NCBI GenBank assembly: GCA_031390175.1
Contig: JANMTF010000174.1
Location: 1 to 5,662, forward strand
Length of the DNA stretch: 5,662 nucleotides
Reading direction: 5' to 3'
Source of the DNA: JAAFIP01 sp031390175
GTDB taxonomy: Bacteria > Pseudomonadota > Gammaproteobacteria > Burkholderiales > Burkholderiaceae_C
Shown: positions 1 to 5,299 of the stretch, piece after piece
How positions within the stretch are numbered: the first letter of the stretch is position 1
How the letters are laid out: the number at the start of each line of letters is the position of its first letter
Notes under the pieces: model-generated
What the model saw: the letters and a program-made list of their open reading frames with translations, nothing else
Databases searched by the model: none
Told to the model about the DNA's origin: nothing
Position numbers and translations under genes: made by a program

Positions 1-312
1 ACCAAAACCCGTGACGCGGTAAAACATGCGGCTGCGGTTATCTGCCTCAAAGGCTTCCAGCGCAGCGTAAGGCACGCGCGGCACCACCCGCATCAGAGCG
101 CCCTCGCCTTGCACGTCCAGTTGCTCACCGATGGTTTTGGCCGAAGCCAGCAAGGTGCGGTCATAGGCCAGATTGACCGCTGCCAGCGACTGGCGGTACA
201 AAATGACGGTATCGACCACTACAAAGAGCAGTACGGGTAGCAAAATGCCCCACAGCAAATAGCGCCGCAGGGACATTGCGCTGGGCGCGGAAGGGGCTTG
301 CAAAATGGCCAA
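1..312 (-). CDS. tctE: Sensor histidine kinase TctE, N-terminal part (runs off the left edge)
   Basis: This is the amino-terminal 104 codons of a membrane sensor kinase, partner of the response regulator just upstream. The reading frame stays open to the window edge, so the dimerisation/phosphoacceptor and ATPase domains lie outside. Visible are a basic start (SLRRY), one long hydrophobic segment (roughly residues 18-38, LLWGILLPVLLFVVVDTVIL) and then the periplasmic sensor stretch with AYDRTLLASAKTIGEQL and ALEAFEADNRSRMFYR. This pattern is typical of the 2CSK_N-type sensor domain of TctE-like kinases. Start choice: a TTG at 312 lies 8 bases after GGAGG, which is embedded in the end of tctD, and begins 3 bases after the tctD stop. 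An ATG at 276 gives the cleaner MSLRRYLLW start but has no ribosome binding site. Translational coupling to tctD is likely either way. The family call is good; the start is uncertain. Confidence 0.85.
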   Translation of the reverse strand, partial: MAILQAPSAPSAMSLRRYLLWGILLPVLLFVVVDTVILYRQSLAAVNLAYDRTLLASAKTIGEQLDVQGEGALMRVVPRVPYAALEAFEADNRSRMFYRVTGFG

Positions 313-315
313 AAG

Positions 316-1038
316 TTACGCCTCCACTTTCAGCAGATAACCCAGCCCGCGCAGCGTGACCAGCTTGGCACCAGTGCCTTGCAGCTTTTTGCGCAGGCGG
401 TAGGCCACCACTTCAATAGCCTCGTACTGCACATCTACCGCGCCGGGGAAAACGCGCTCAAACAGCTTTTCTTTGGTCACTGCGTGGCCCGCCCGCTCGA
501 ACAGCGCGGTGAGCAAAGTCGCTTCGCGGGTGCTCAGCTCCATGGGCAAGCCCTGGCGGTAAAAAGCGCCACTGTCTTTCTCAAAACTGATGCTGCCTAT
601 TTCGCGGCGGCTGGCGGCCAGTTGCGCATCGGACATGTCGGGAAACTTCTCGTTCGCATCCAATGCGCGCTGTCCGCGTGCTGCCGCGCGCCCCAGGGCC
701 CGCACGCGGGCTTCCAGCTCGTCCAAATCAAAGGGTTTGGGCAGATAGTCGTCTGCCCCCGTATTGAGACCCAACACACGGTCGCCCACGGTGCCGCGGG
801 CTGTCAGTATCAGCACCGGCGTGGCCAGCCCCAGCTTGCGGGCCTCACTCAGCACCCGCAGGCCATCGCGCCCGGGCAAGGTTAAATCCAGCAGCACCAC
901 ATCGGGCACGGTGCTCTGCCAGACAGCCAGCGCTAGGCTGCCATCGGCGCAGGTGCTCACCTGCATGCCGCGCAGGCCCAGCGTGCGCGCCAGGGTGGTG
1001 CGCATGGCTTCGTCGTCTTCTACCAGCAAGATTTTCAT
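316..1038 (-). CDS. tctD: OmpR/PhoB-family response regulator TctD
   Basis: This is a DNA-binding response regulator of 240 residues that should be phosphorylated by the adjacent TctE and switch on the divergent tctCBA transport genes. The receiver domain (about 1-115) has the acidic pair D8/D9, phosphoacceptor D51 in VVLLDLTLPGRDG, T79 in ILTAR and K101 in YLPKPFD, so all key residues are present. The winged-helix domain (about 149-238) shows the family's LSTREATLL, the recognition region around EAIEVVAYRLRKKL and the terminal TLRGLGYLL. The linker between the domains (about 117-148) is longer than usual and acidic/polar. The start is placed at ATG 1038 (MKILLVEDDE), matching the normal family start. 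An in-frame GTG at 1056 would add six residues, but AGGG sits only 3 bases before it, and no ribosome site precedes the ATG. The gene is followed 3 bases later by the kinase gene, forming one operon transcribed away from tctC. Confidence 0.93.
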   Translation of the reverse strand: MKILLVEDDEAMRTTLARTLGLRGMQVSTCADGSLALAVWQSTVPDVVLLDLTLPGRDGLRVLSEARKLGLATPVLILTARGTVGDRVLGLNTGADDYLPKPFDLDELEARVRALGRAAARGQRALDANEKFPDMSDAQLAASRREIGSISFEKDSGAFYRQGLPMELSTREATLLTALFERAGHAVTKEKLFERVFPGAVDVQYEAIEVVAYRLRKKLQGTGAKLVTLRGLGYLLKVEA

Positions 1039-1048
1039 AAAGGTAGAG

Positions 1049-1066
1049 ACTAGCACTTTCCCTAGT
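1049..1066. promoter_or_regulatory. Short inverted repeat upstream of tctD
   Basis: ACTAG (1049-1053) and CTAGT (1062-1066) form a 5-base inverted repeat around an 8-base spacer, just before the tctD start codon. It may be part of the control of tctD or merely chance. The arms are short and no second copy is present in the window. Confidence 0.2.
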
Positions 1067-1073
1067 GTTTTTG

Positions 1074-1093
1074 GACAGCCAACTGACAGCCAA
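1074..1093. promoter_or_regulatory. Tandem GACAGCCAA repeat, probable TctD operator
   Basis: The 9-mer GACAGCCAA occurs at 1074-1082 and again at 1085-1093, an exact direct repeat with a period of 11 bases. OmpR/PhoB-type regulators usually bind as head-to-tail dimers to direct half sites about one helical turn (10-11 bases) apart. The repeat lies between the divergent tctD and tctC genes, 40 bases before the tctC start. A weak -10-like stretch (TATGCA, 1103-1108) follows about 9 bases after the repeat, as in activated promoters where the regulator replaces the -35 element. Binding by TctD is inference from geometry and location. Confidence 0.65.
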
Positions 1094-1133
1094 GGCCTGC
1101 AATATGCACTTATCCATTTTTTAGGAGTTTCCC

Positions 1134-2093
1134 ATGCGTCGCAATGAATTTCTCAAATCTCTGGCGGCTTTGGCCGCAGCCGGTGCCCTGCCACTGTCTG
1201 CGCAAGCTGCAGCCAACCTCAAAATGATGATCCCCGCCAACCCCGGTGGTGGCTGGGACAGCACAGGCCGCGCCCTGGGCAAAGCGCTGATGGACGCCAA
1301 AGTGGCCGACACCGTGCAGTACGAAAACAAAGGCGGCGCAGCCGGTGCCCTGGGGTTGGCCCAGTTTGTCAACAGCGCCAAAGGCGACCCCAATGCGCTG
1401 ATGATGATGGGCGCAGTGATGCTGGGCGGCATCATCACTGGCAAGCCGCCTGTGGGCTTGGACAAAGTGACTCCTATTGCGCGCCTGACCAGCGAATTCA
1501 ACACCTTTGTATTACCGGAAAATTCACCCCTGAAGAACATGAAAGACGTGGTCGAGCAGCTCAAAAAAGACCCCGGCAGCGTGAAGTGGGGCGGCGGCTC
1601 GCGCGGATCAACAGAGCATATTGCTGCCGCCATGCTGGCACGCGCAGTGGGTGTAGACCCGAAGAAGATCAACTACGTGGCCTTTCGTGGCGGCGGTGAG
1701 GCGACTGCGGCTATTTTGGGTGGCAACGTCACCGTGGGCGGCAGCGGCTACAGCGAGTTTGCCGAGTACATCAAAACCGGCAAGATGAAACCCATCGCCG
1801 TGACCTCCGACAAGCGTTTGCCAGGCATTGACGTGCCCACCATGAAGGAGCAGGGTTATGACGTAGTGCTGGGCAACTGGCGCGGCGTGTACGCAGGCCC
1901 TGGCATCACGCCAGAGCAGCGCAAGGCTTTAACAGACCTGGTCGTCGCGGCCACCAAGTCCAAGGCCTGGCAAGAAGACTTGGTTAAAAACGGCTGGACA
2001 CCGGCACTCTTGACCGGCAAGCAGTTTGATGAATTCGTCGACTACGAGTTTGCCAGTCTGCGCGCCACGATGTATTTGTCTGGCATGCTGTAA
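1134..2093 (+). CDS. tctC: Tripartite tricarboxylate transporter substrate-binding protein TctC (Bug family)
   Basis: This is the periplasmic receptor that captures a carboxylate (citrate or a related di/tricarboxylate, or another organic acid) and delivers it to TctAB. At 319 residues it has the usual family length. The export signal is MRRNEFLKSLAALAAAGALP followed by LSAQA, with likely cleavage after residue 25 (AQA). The mature part begins with the family hallmark MIPANPGGGWDSTGR (about 32-46), then VQYENKGGAAGALG (61-74) and KWGGGSRGSTEH (151-162). Later come YVAFRGGGEATAAILGG (181-197), VGGSGYSEFAEYIKTGKMK (201-219), IAVTSDKRLPG (221-231) and NWRGVYAGPGITPEQ (248-262), all in the normal order. 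An AGGAG six bases before the ATG fixes the start. The twin arginine at residues 2-3 and the mild, alanine-rich core resemble a Tat signal, but the spacing is one residue off. First gene of the tctCBA operon; the exact substrate cannot be read from sequence because this receptor family is very diverse. Confidence 0.95.
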   Translation: MRRNEFLKSLAALAAAGALPLSAQAAANLKMMIPANPGGGWDSTGRALGKALMDAKVADTVQYENKGGAAGALGLAQFVNSAKGDPNALMMMGAVMLGGIITGKPPVGLDKVTPIARLTSEFNTFVLPENSPLKNMKDVVEQLKKDPGSVKWGGGSRGSTEHIAAAMLARAVGVDPKKINYVAFRGGGEATAAILGGNVTVGGSGYSEFAEYIKTGKMKPIAVTSDKRLPGIDVPTMKEQGYDVVLGNWRGVYAGPGITPEQRKALTDLVVAATKSKAWQEDLVKNGWTPALLTGKQFDEFVDYEFASLRATMYLSGML

Positions 2094-2113
2094 ATAGAAC
2101 ACAGGGGACGCAC

Positions 2114-2617
2114 ATGGCGACTACCAAAACTTTGGAAAGCGCCGTAGGCGTAGCCTGCCTTTTGCTGGGCTTGGGGATTGCTGCGGGCGCTACGCAGATC
2201 TCCAGCGATGCCGGTTACGGCGGCGTAGGCCCTAACTTTTTACCTTGGGTGGTGGGCATTGCGCTCACCCTGTGCGGCGCGGGCATGGTCTGGCAGGCCC
2301 AGCGCGGCGGCTGGCATGCGAGGGGCGAACCAGACGGTGCAGCCCAAGGCGATTGGCTGCCCTTCCTGTGGGTGTCGGCTGGTATTTTGCTCAACGCCTT
2401 GCTGATCACCCGCATCGGCTTTATCTTGAGCTGCACCCTGTGTTTTGTATTGGCGGTGCGCGGATTTCACCAGTCACAAGGCAGGCTTGACCTGTCTGCC
2501 CGCGCTTGGGTGCGTGACGTGCTCATCGGTTTTGCCATAGCCGCCCCGGTGTACTGGATGTTCACCAAACTGCTGGCCATCAACTTGCCAGGCCTCACCT
2601 CTACCGGCTGGATGTGA
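2114..2617 (+). CDS. tctB: Tripartite tricarboxylate transporter small membrane subunit TctB
   Basis: This is the poorly conserved small integral membrane subunit of the TctABC transporter, acting in the inner membrane with TctA. At 167 residues it is of normal length for the TctB family. Four hydrophobic segments are visible: about 8-26 (AVGVACLLLGLGIAAGA), 41-60 (after GYGGVGPNFLPW), a long one at 82-115 that can be split into two by the R100 turn, and 134-152 (LIGFAIAAPVYWMFTKLL). The GPxFxPW motif after the first helix and the C-terminal ending in a short polar tail are family-like. AGGGGA, five bases before the ATG, supports the start. It lies 20 bases after tctC and one base before tctA. 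Assignment relies on topology, size and position more than on strict motifs. Confidence 0.9.
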   Translation: MATTKTLESAVGVACLLLGLGIAAGATQISSDAGYGGVGPNFLPWVVGIALTLCGAGMVWQAQRGGWHARGEPDGAAQGDWLPFLWVSAGILLNALLITRIGFILSCTLCFVLAVRGFHQSQGRLDLSARAWVRDVLIGFAIAAPVYWMFTKLLAINLPGLTSTGWM

Positions 2618-2618
2618 T

Positions 2619-4097
2619 ATGGATATTTTGAACCAACTGATGGCCGGTTTTGCCATCGCCATCACGCCGATCAATTTGCTCTGGGCTTTGGTCGGCTGCA
2701 CTATCGGCACCGCAGTGGGTGTGTTGCCCGGCATCGGCCCCGCAGTGGCCGTGGCCATGCTGCTGCCCATTACCACCAAGGTCGATGTCACGGCCTCGAT
2801 GATATTTTTTGCCGGCATTTACTACGGCGCGATGTACGGTGGCTCGACCACCTCTATTTTGCTCAATACACCGGGCGAAGCGGGCTCGATGGTGACCGCC
2901 ATGGAAGGCAACAAGATGGCCAAAAATGGCCGCGCGGGTGCGGCGCTGGCCACGGCGGCGATGGGCTCTTTTGTGGCGGGCACTATTGCCACCGTGGTGG
3001 TCACCTTTGCCGCGCCGATGATTGCCGACTACGCTGTCAAGCTGGGGCCACCCGAGTATTTCCTGCTGATGGTGCTGGCGTTTTGCACCGTCAGCGCGGT
3101 GCTGGGTGCCAGCGCTCTGCGCGGCGTGACCGCCCTCATGATTGGCCTGGCCATTGGCTTGGTGGGCTTGGACCAAATCTCTGGCCAAGTGCGCTACACC
3201 GGCGGCGTGAGCGAGTTTTTGGACGGCATTGAGATTGTGTTGATAGCGGTGGGGCTGTTTGCCGTGGGCGAGGCCCTGTACAACGTGATCTACCAGGGCC
3301 GTGAGAGCGAGACCCAAAACTCCATGAGCAGCGTGCACATGACCAAACAGGAGTGGCGCAGGTCATGGCCCGCTTGGCTGCGCGGCACCTTCATTGGTAT
3401 TCCGTTTGGCACCATCCCCGCTGGCGGCAGCGAGATACCTACGTTTTTGAGCTACGCCACAGAGAAAAAACTCAGTAAGCACCCGGAAGAATTTGGCACC
3501 ACTGGTGCCATCGAGGGTGTGGCCAGCCCGGAGGCGGCTAATAACGCAGCCATCACAGCCACGCTGATCCCCTTGTTGACGTTGGGCATCCCCACCTCCA
3601 ACACCACCGCCATCTTGCTTGGTGCATTCCAAAACTACGGCATCCAGCCCGGGCCACAGTTGTTCCAGACCTCGGCCGCTCTGGTGTGGGCGCTGATTGC
3701 GTCGCTGTACATCGGCAACGTGATGCTTTTGATTTTGAACCTGCCGATGGTGGGCCTGTGGGTCAAACTGTTGAAGATACCCAAGGCGCATTTGTATGCG
3801 GGCATTTTGATTTTCTCCACCGTGGGTGTGTACGGCATGCGCCAAAGTGCGTTTGACCTGCTGCTGCTCTACGGCATTGGCCTGGCGGGGGTGCTGTTCA
3901 GGCGTTTTGACATTCCGACTGCGCCTGTTGTGGTGGGCATGATTTTGGGCCCACTGGCTGAGGCGCAGCTGCGCAATGCGCTGAGCATTGGAGAGGGCAA
4001 ATGGACTGTGTTTTTAGACCGCCCGGGTTCCCTTACTTTGTTAGTGGTCATCGTTAGCATTTTGGTGTTGCCGCGTTTGTTTAAGCTGCGCAAGTAG
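2619..4097 (+). CDS. tctA: Tripartite tricarboxylate transporter large membrane subunit TctA
   Basis: This is the 492-residue large membrane subunit that forms the translocation path of the TctABC secondary transporter, expected to be ion-gradient driven. The many hydrophobic segments fit the family's roughly 12-helix topology. N-terminal hallmarks are GVLPGIGP (34-41) and YGGSTTSILLNTPGEAGS (73-90). The second half carries the matching elements GTIPAGGSEIPTFLSYATEK (264-283), GAIEGVASPEAANNAA (296-311) and LTLGIPTSNTTAILLGAF (321-338), followed by QPGPQLF (343-349). The two PG-type loops are consistent with the known internal two-fold repeat of this family. The ATG begins one base after the tctB stop (TGA-T-ATG), with only a weak GGA in the tctB end, so translation is probably coupled. 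Last gene of the operon. Identity is very clear; substrate is not. Confidence 0.96.
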   Translation: MDILNQLMAGFAIAITPINLLWALVGCTIGTAVGVLPGIGPAVAVAMLLPITTKVDVTASMIFFAGIYYGAMYGGSTTSILLNTPGEAGSMVTAMEGNKMAKNGRAGAALATAAMGSFVAGTIATVVVTFAAPMIADYAVKLGPPEYFLLMVLAFCTVSAVLGASALRGVTALMIGLAIGLVGLDQISGQVRYTGGVSEFLDGIEIVLIAVGLFAVGEALYNVIYQGRESETQNSMSSVHMTKQEWRRSWPAWLRGTFIGIPFGTIPAGGSEIPTFLSYATEKKLSKHPEEFGTTGAIEGVASPEAANNAAITATLIPLLTLGIPTSNTTAILLGAFQNYGIQPGPQLFQTSAALVWALIASLYIGNVMLLILNLPMVGLWVKLLKIPKAHLYAGILIFSTVGVYGMRQSAFDLLLLYGIGLAGVLFRRFDIPTAPVVVGMILGPLAEAQLRNALSIGEGKWTVFLDRPGSLTLLVVIVSILVLPRLFKLRK

Positions 4098-4116
4098 CGT
4101 TGTTTGGGCTTTTTTT
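4092..4116 (+). terminator. Weak terminator-like element after tctA
   Basis: A seven-T run (4110-4116) follows directly on the 3' arm of a poor stem (AAGTAGC 4092-4098 with GCTTTTT 4108-4114, including a T-T mismatch and a G-T pair). The position right at the tctA stop and the T run suggest transcription end, but the stem is weak and the element may not work on its own. Confidence 0.25.
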
Positions 4117-4129
4117 AGATGCCAACAGG

Positions 4130-4175
4130 GCTGAAGGCTAATGGAATATAGCGCAAGCAGCTATTGATTAGATAG
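4130..4175 (+). repeat. Short dispersed repeat, copy 1 (imperfect palindrome)
   Basis: This noncoding segment shares 29 of 36 ungapped positions (4130-4165) with the inverted copy at 5398-5433, including an exact 12-base run AATGGAATATAG at 4140-4151. It can fold as a nested hairpin. CTAAT (4138-4142) pairs with ATTAG (4167-4171), and ATAGC (4148-4152) with GCTAT (4160-4164), around the loop GCAAGCA. It resembles short intergenic repeats that I recall being scattered in Comamonadaceae genomes, but I could not check this. No gene or transposase accompanies it. Confidence 0.55.
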
Positions 4176-4285
4176 TGTGCGTTGGCTTTATGTGACGCAG
4201 CACGGGTTTGGAATGGGCACTGGGTGCTTGTACGCCCCGGCGATTGGATTGGACAGCCACGCAGCTGAGTACACCGTCGGCAAGC

Positions 4286-4297
4286 TTTTGTACAAAA
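4286..4297. promoter_or_regulatory. Perfect 12-base palindrome upstream of the enoyl-CoA hydratase gene
   Basis: TTTTGTACAAAA is a perfect 12-base palindrome centred about 68 bases before the hydratase start. Such a site could be the operator of a dimeric repressor (for example a TetR- or GntR-type regulator, which often control fatty-acid genes). It does not match the FadR or PsrA sites that I know. No clear -35/-10 pair is seen around it. The rest of the 4098-4359 spacer holds only the repeat, the weak terminator and a single TTGGACAGCCA (4249-4259). Confidence 0.3.
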
Positions 4298-4359
4298 CTG
4301 AACCAGTGTCTGCAGCCGGATAAGCACAGAACATGGACAAGACAAGCTAAGATAAGCCC

Positions 4360-5136
4360 ATGACCTACGAACACATCCTCACCAAAACCGAAGGCAAAGC
4401 CGCCATCATCACCCTCAACCGCCCCAAACAGCTCAACGCCCTGAGCGGCGCGCTGATGGAAGAGCTGGGCTCGGCGCTCAAAGGCTATGACGCAGACCCC
4501 GAGATCGGCTGCATCATCATCACCGGCAGCGAAAAAGCCTTTGCCGCCGGGGCCGACATCGGTGCCATGGCCACCTACAGCTTTGCCGACGTGTACAAAA
4601 ACGACTACATCACCAAAAACTGGGAAACCATCCGCTCCATCCGCAAACCTGTGATAGCGGCGGTAAGCGGTTTTGCCCTGGGCGGCGGCTGCGAGCTGGC
4701 GATGATGTGCGACTTCATCATTGCGGCGGACAACGCCAAGTTCGGCCAACCCGAGATCAAGCTGGGCATCATCCCCGGCGCGGGCGGCACCCAGCGCCTG
4801 CCGCGCGCGGTGAGCAAGTCCAAGGCCATGGACATGGCGCTGACTGGCCGCATGATGGACGCAGCTGAGGCCGAGCGCGCTGGCTTGGTCAGCCGCATCG
4901 TGCCGCTGGACAAGCTGATGGAAGAGGCGCTGGGCGCGGCGCTGATGATCAGCGAGTACTCTCAAATCGCCGTCATGGCGGCTAAAGAATCGGTCAACCG
5001 ATCCTACGAAAGCTCGCTGTCCGACGGCATCATGTTCGAGCGCCGTCTGTTCCACGCGATGTTTGCCACGCAAGACCAAAAAGAAGGCATGGACGCGTTT
5101 GTAGGCAAGCGCAAGGCCGATTTCAAGCATCTGTAA
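4360..5136 (+). CDS. Enoyl-CoA hydratase (crotonase family, short-chain type)
   Basis: This cytosolic enzyme is expected to add water across trans-2-enoyl-CoA to give 3-hydroxyacyl-CoA in beta-oxidation of fatty or other acyl-CoAs. The 258-residue length is the usual single-domain crotonase size. Visible are ITLNRPKQLNAL (17-28), the CoA/oxyanion loop FAAGADIGAM (61-70) and KPVIAAVSGFALGGGCELA (96-114). FGQPEIKLGIIPGAGGTQRL (128-147) follows. Both catalytic glutamates of true hydratases are present (E112 and E132), which favours hydratase over isomerase or hydrolase members. The C-terminal helix region with FERRLFHAMFATQDQKEGM and the final FVGKRKADF is also typical. An in-frame TAA at 4348-4350 leaves ATG 4360 as the only upstream start; the ribosome site is weak (AAG-rich). 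It is a monocistronic-looking gene separated from tctA by 262 bases. A link to carboxylate uptake is not evident. The chain-length preference cannot be told. Confidence 0.94.
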   Translation: MTYEHILTKTEGKAAIITLNRPKQLNALSGALMEELGSALKGYDADPEIGCIIITGSEKAFAAGADIGAMATYSFADVYKNDYITKNWETIRSIRKPVIAAVSGFALGGGCELAMMCDFIIAADNAKFGQPEIKLGIIPGAGGTQRLPRAVSKSKAMDMALTGRMMDAAEAERAGLVSRIVPLDKLMEEALGAALMISEYSQIAVMAAKESVNRSYESSLSDGIMFERRLFHAMFATQDQKEGMDAFVGKRKADFKHL

Positions 5137-5151
5137 GCAACCCAAGCGCAT

Positions 5152-5177
5152 GTTTTGGCGGCTCTGGCTGCCAAAAC
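5152..5177 (+). terminator. Strong hairpin after the hydratase gene, without a T run
   Basis: GTTTTGGC (5152-5159) pairs perfectly with GCCAAAAC (5170-5177). Three further inner pairs (one G-T) extend this to an 11-base stem closed by the loop TCTG. It starts 16 bases after the hydratase stop. No T run follows on either strand, so it is not a textbook intrinsic terminator. It may protect the mRNA end or stop readthrough with help. Its 3' arm ends four bases before the TATAAT of the tRNA promoter. Confidence 0.45.
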
Positions 5178-5180
5178 GGC

Positions 5181-5186
5181 TATAAT
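5181..5186 (+). promoter_or_regulatory. -10 element of the tRNA promoter
   Basis: A perfect TATAAT lies 10 bases before the mature tRNA 5' end, so transcription probably starts only a few bases upstream of the tRNA. The best -35-like hexamer (TTGGCG, 5155-5160) would need a long 20-base spacer and lies inside the hairpin; no well-spaced -35 is visible. Confidence 0.6.
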
Positions 5187-5196
5187 TCCGGTCTTC

Positions 5197-5273
5197 GGTG
5201 GTATAGCTCAGTTGGTTAGAGCGCAGCATTCATAATGCTGAAGTCGGTGGTTCAAATCCACCTACCACCACCA
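5197..5273 (+). tRNA. tRNA-Met (anticodon CAT, elongator type)
   Basis: A complete 77-base cloverleaf with encoded CCA. The acceptor GGTGGTA (5197-5203) pairs with TACCACC (5263-5269), followed by discriminator A and CCA. The D stem is GCTC/GAGC, the anticodon stem CAGCA/TGCTG encloses TTCATAA with anticodon CAT at 5231-5233, and the T stem GGTGG/CCACC encloses TTCAAAT. The fully paired first position and the absence of the three G-C pairs in the anticodon stem argue against an initiator tRNA. A CAT anticodon can also belong to tRNA-Ile2, whose C34 is modified to lysidine; the GTTGGTTA D-loop and overall look fit elongator Met better, but this is not proven. Confidence 0.93.
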
Positions 5274-5299
5274 CACACCTCAGCCTCTGGATGTACACC

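Noticed and set aside
298..885. A 195-codon plus-strand open frame over tctD
   Set aside because: Antisense to an unmistakable response regulator; low-complexity shadow composition.
2601..3338. A 245-codon minus-strand open frame inside tctA
   Set aside because: Histidine- and glycine-rich shadow of the GC-rich tctA coding strand; no recognisable domain and no ribosome site.
2882..3476. Second PG-type loop of TctA reads PAGG instead of PGGG, possible loss of a key glycine
   Set aside because: I recall this form in other betaproteobacterial TctA proteins and the surrounding motif is intact, so it is likely normal variation.
4115..4345. A 76-codon minus-strand frame in the tctA-hydratase spacer
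   Set aside because: Runs through the repeat and the palindrome, is cysteine/arginine-rich without motifs, and has no ribosome site. Treated as noncoding.
4333..4350. Five-codon mini-ORF (ATG GAC AAG ACA AGC TAA) ending 9 bases before the hydratase start
   Set aside because: Could be a leader peptide, but it is very short, has only a weak GGATAAG nearby, and short ATG-to-stop frames are common by chance.
4168..5229. A 353-codon minus-strand open frame across the hydratase gene
   Set aside because: It is antisense to a clear crotonase gene, also crosses the tRNA and promoter, has a composition rich in H, R and Q typical of shadow frames, and shows no family motif.
5197..5273. tRNA as an integration site for a genomic island beginning at its 3' end
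   Set aside because: No integrase, no repeat of the tRNA 3' end and no mobile genes are visible; the downstream frame looks like an ordinary chromosomal exported protein apart from the short repeat.
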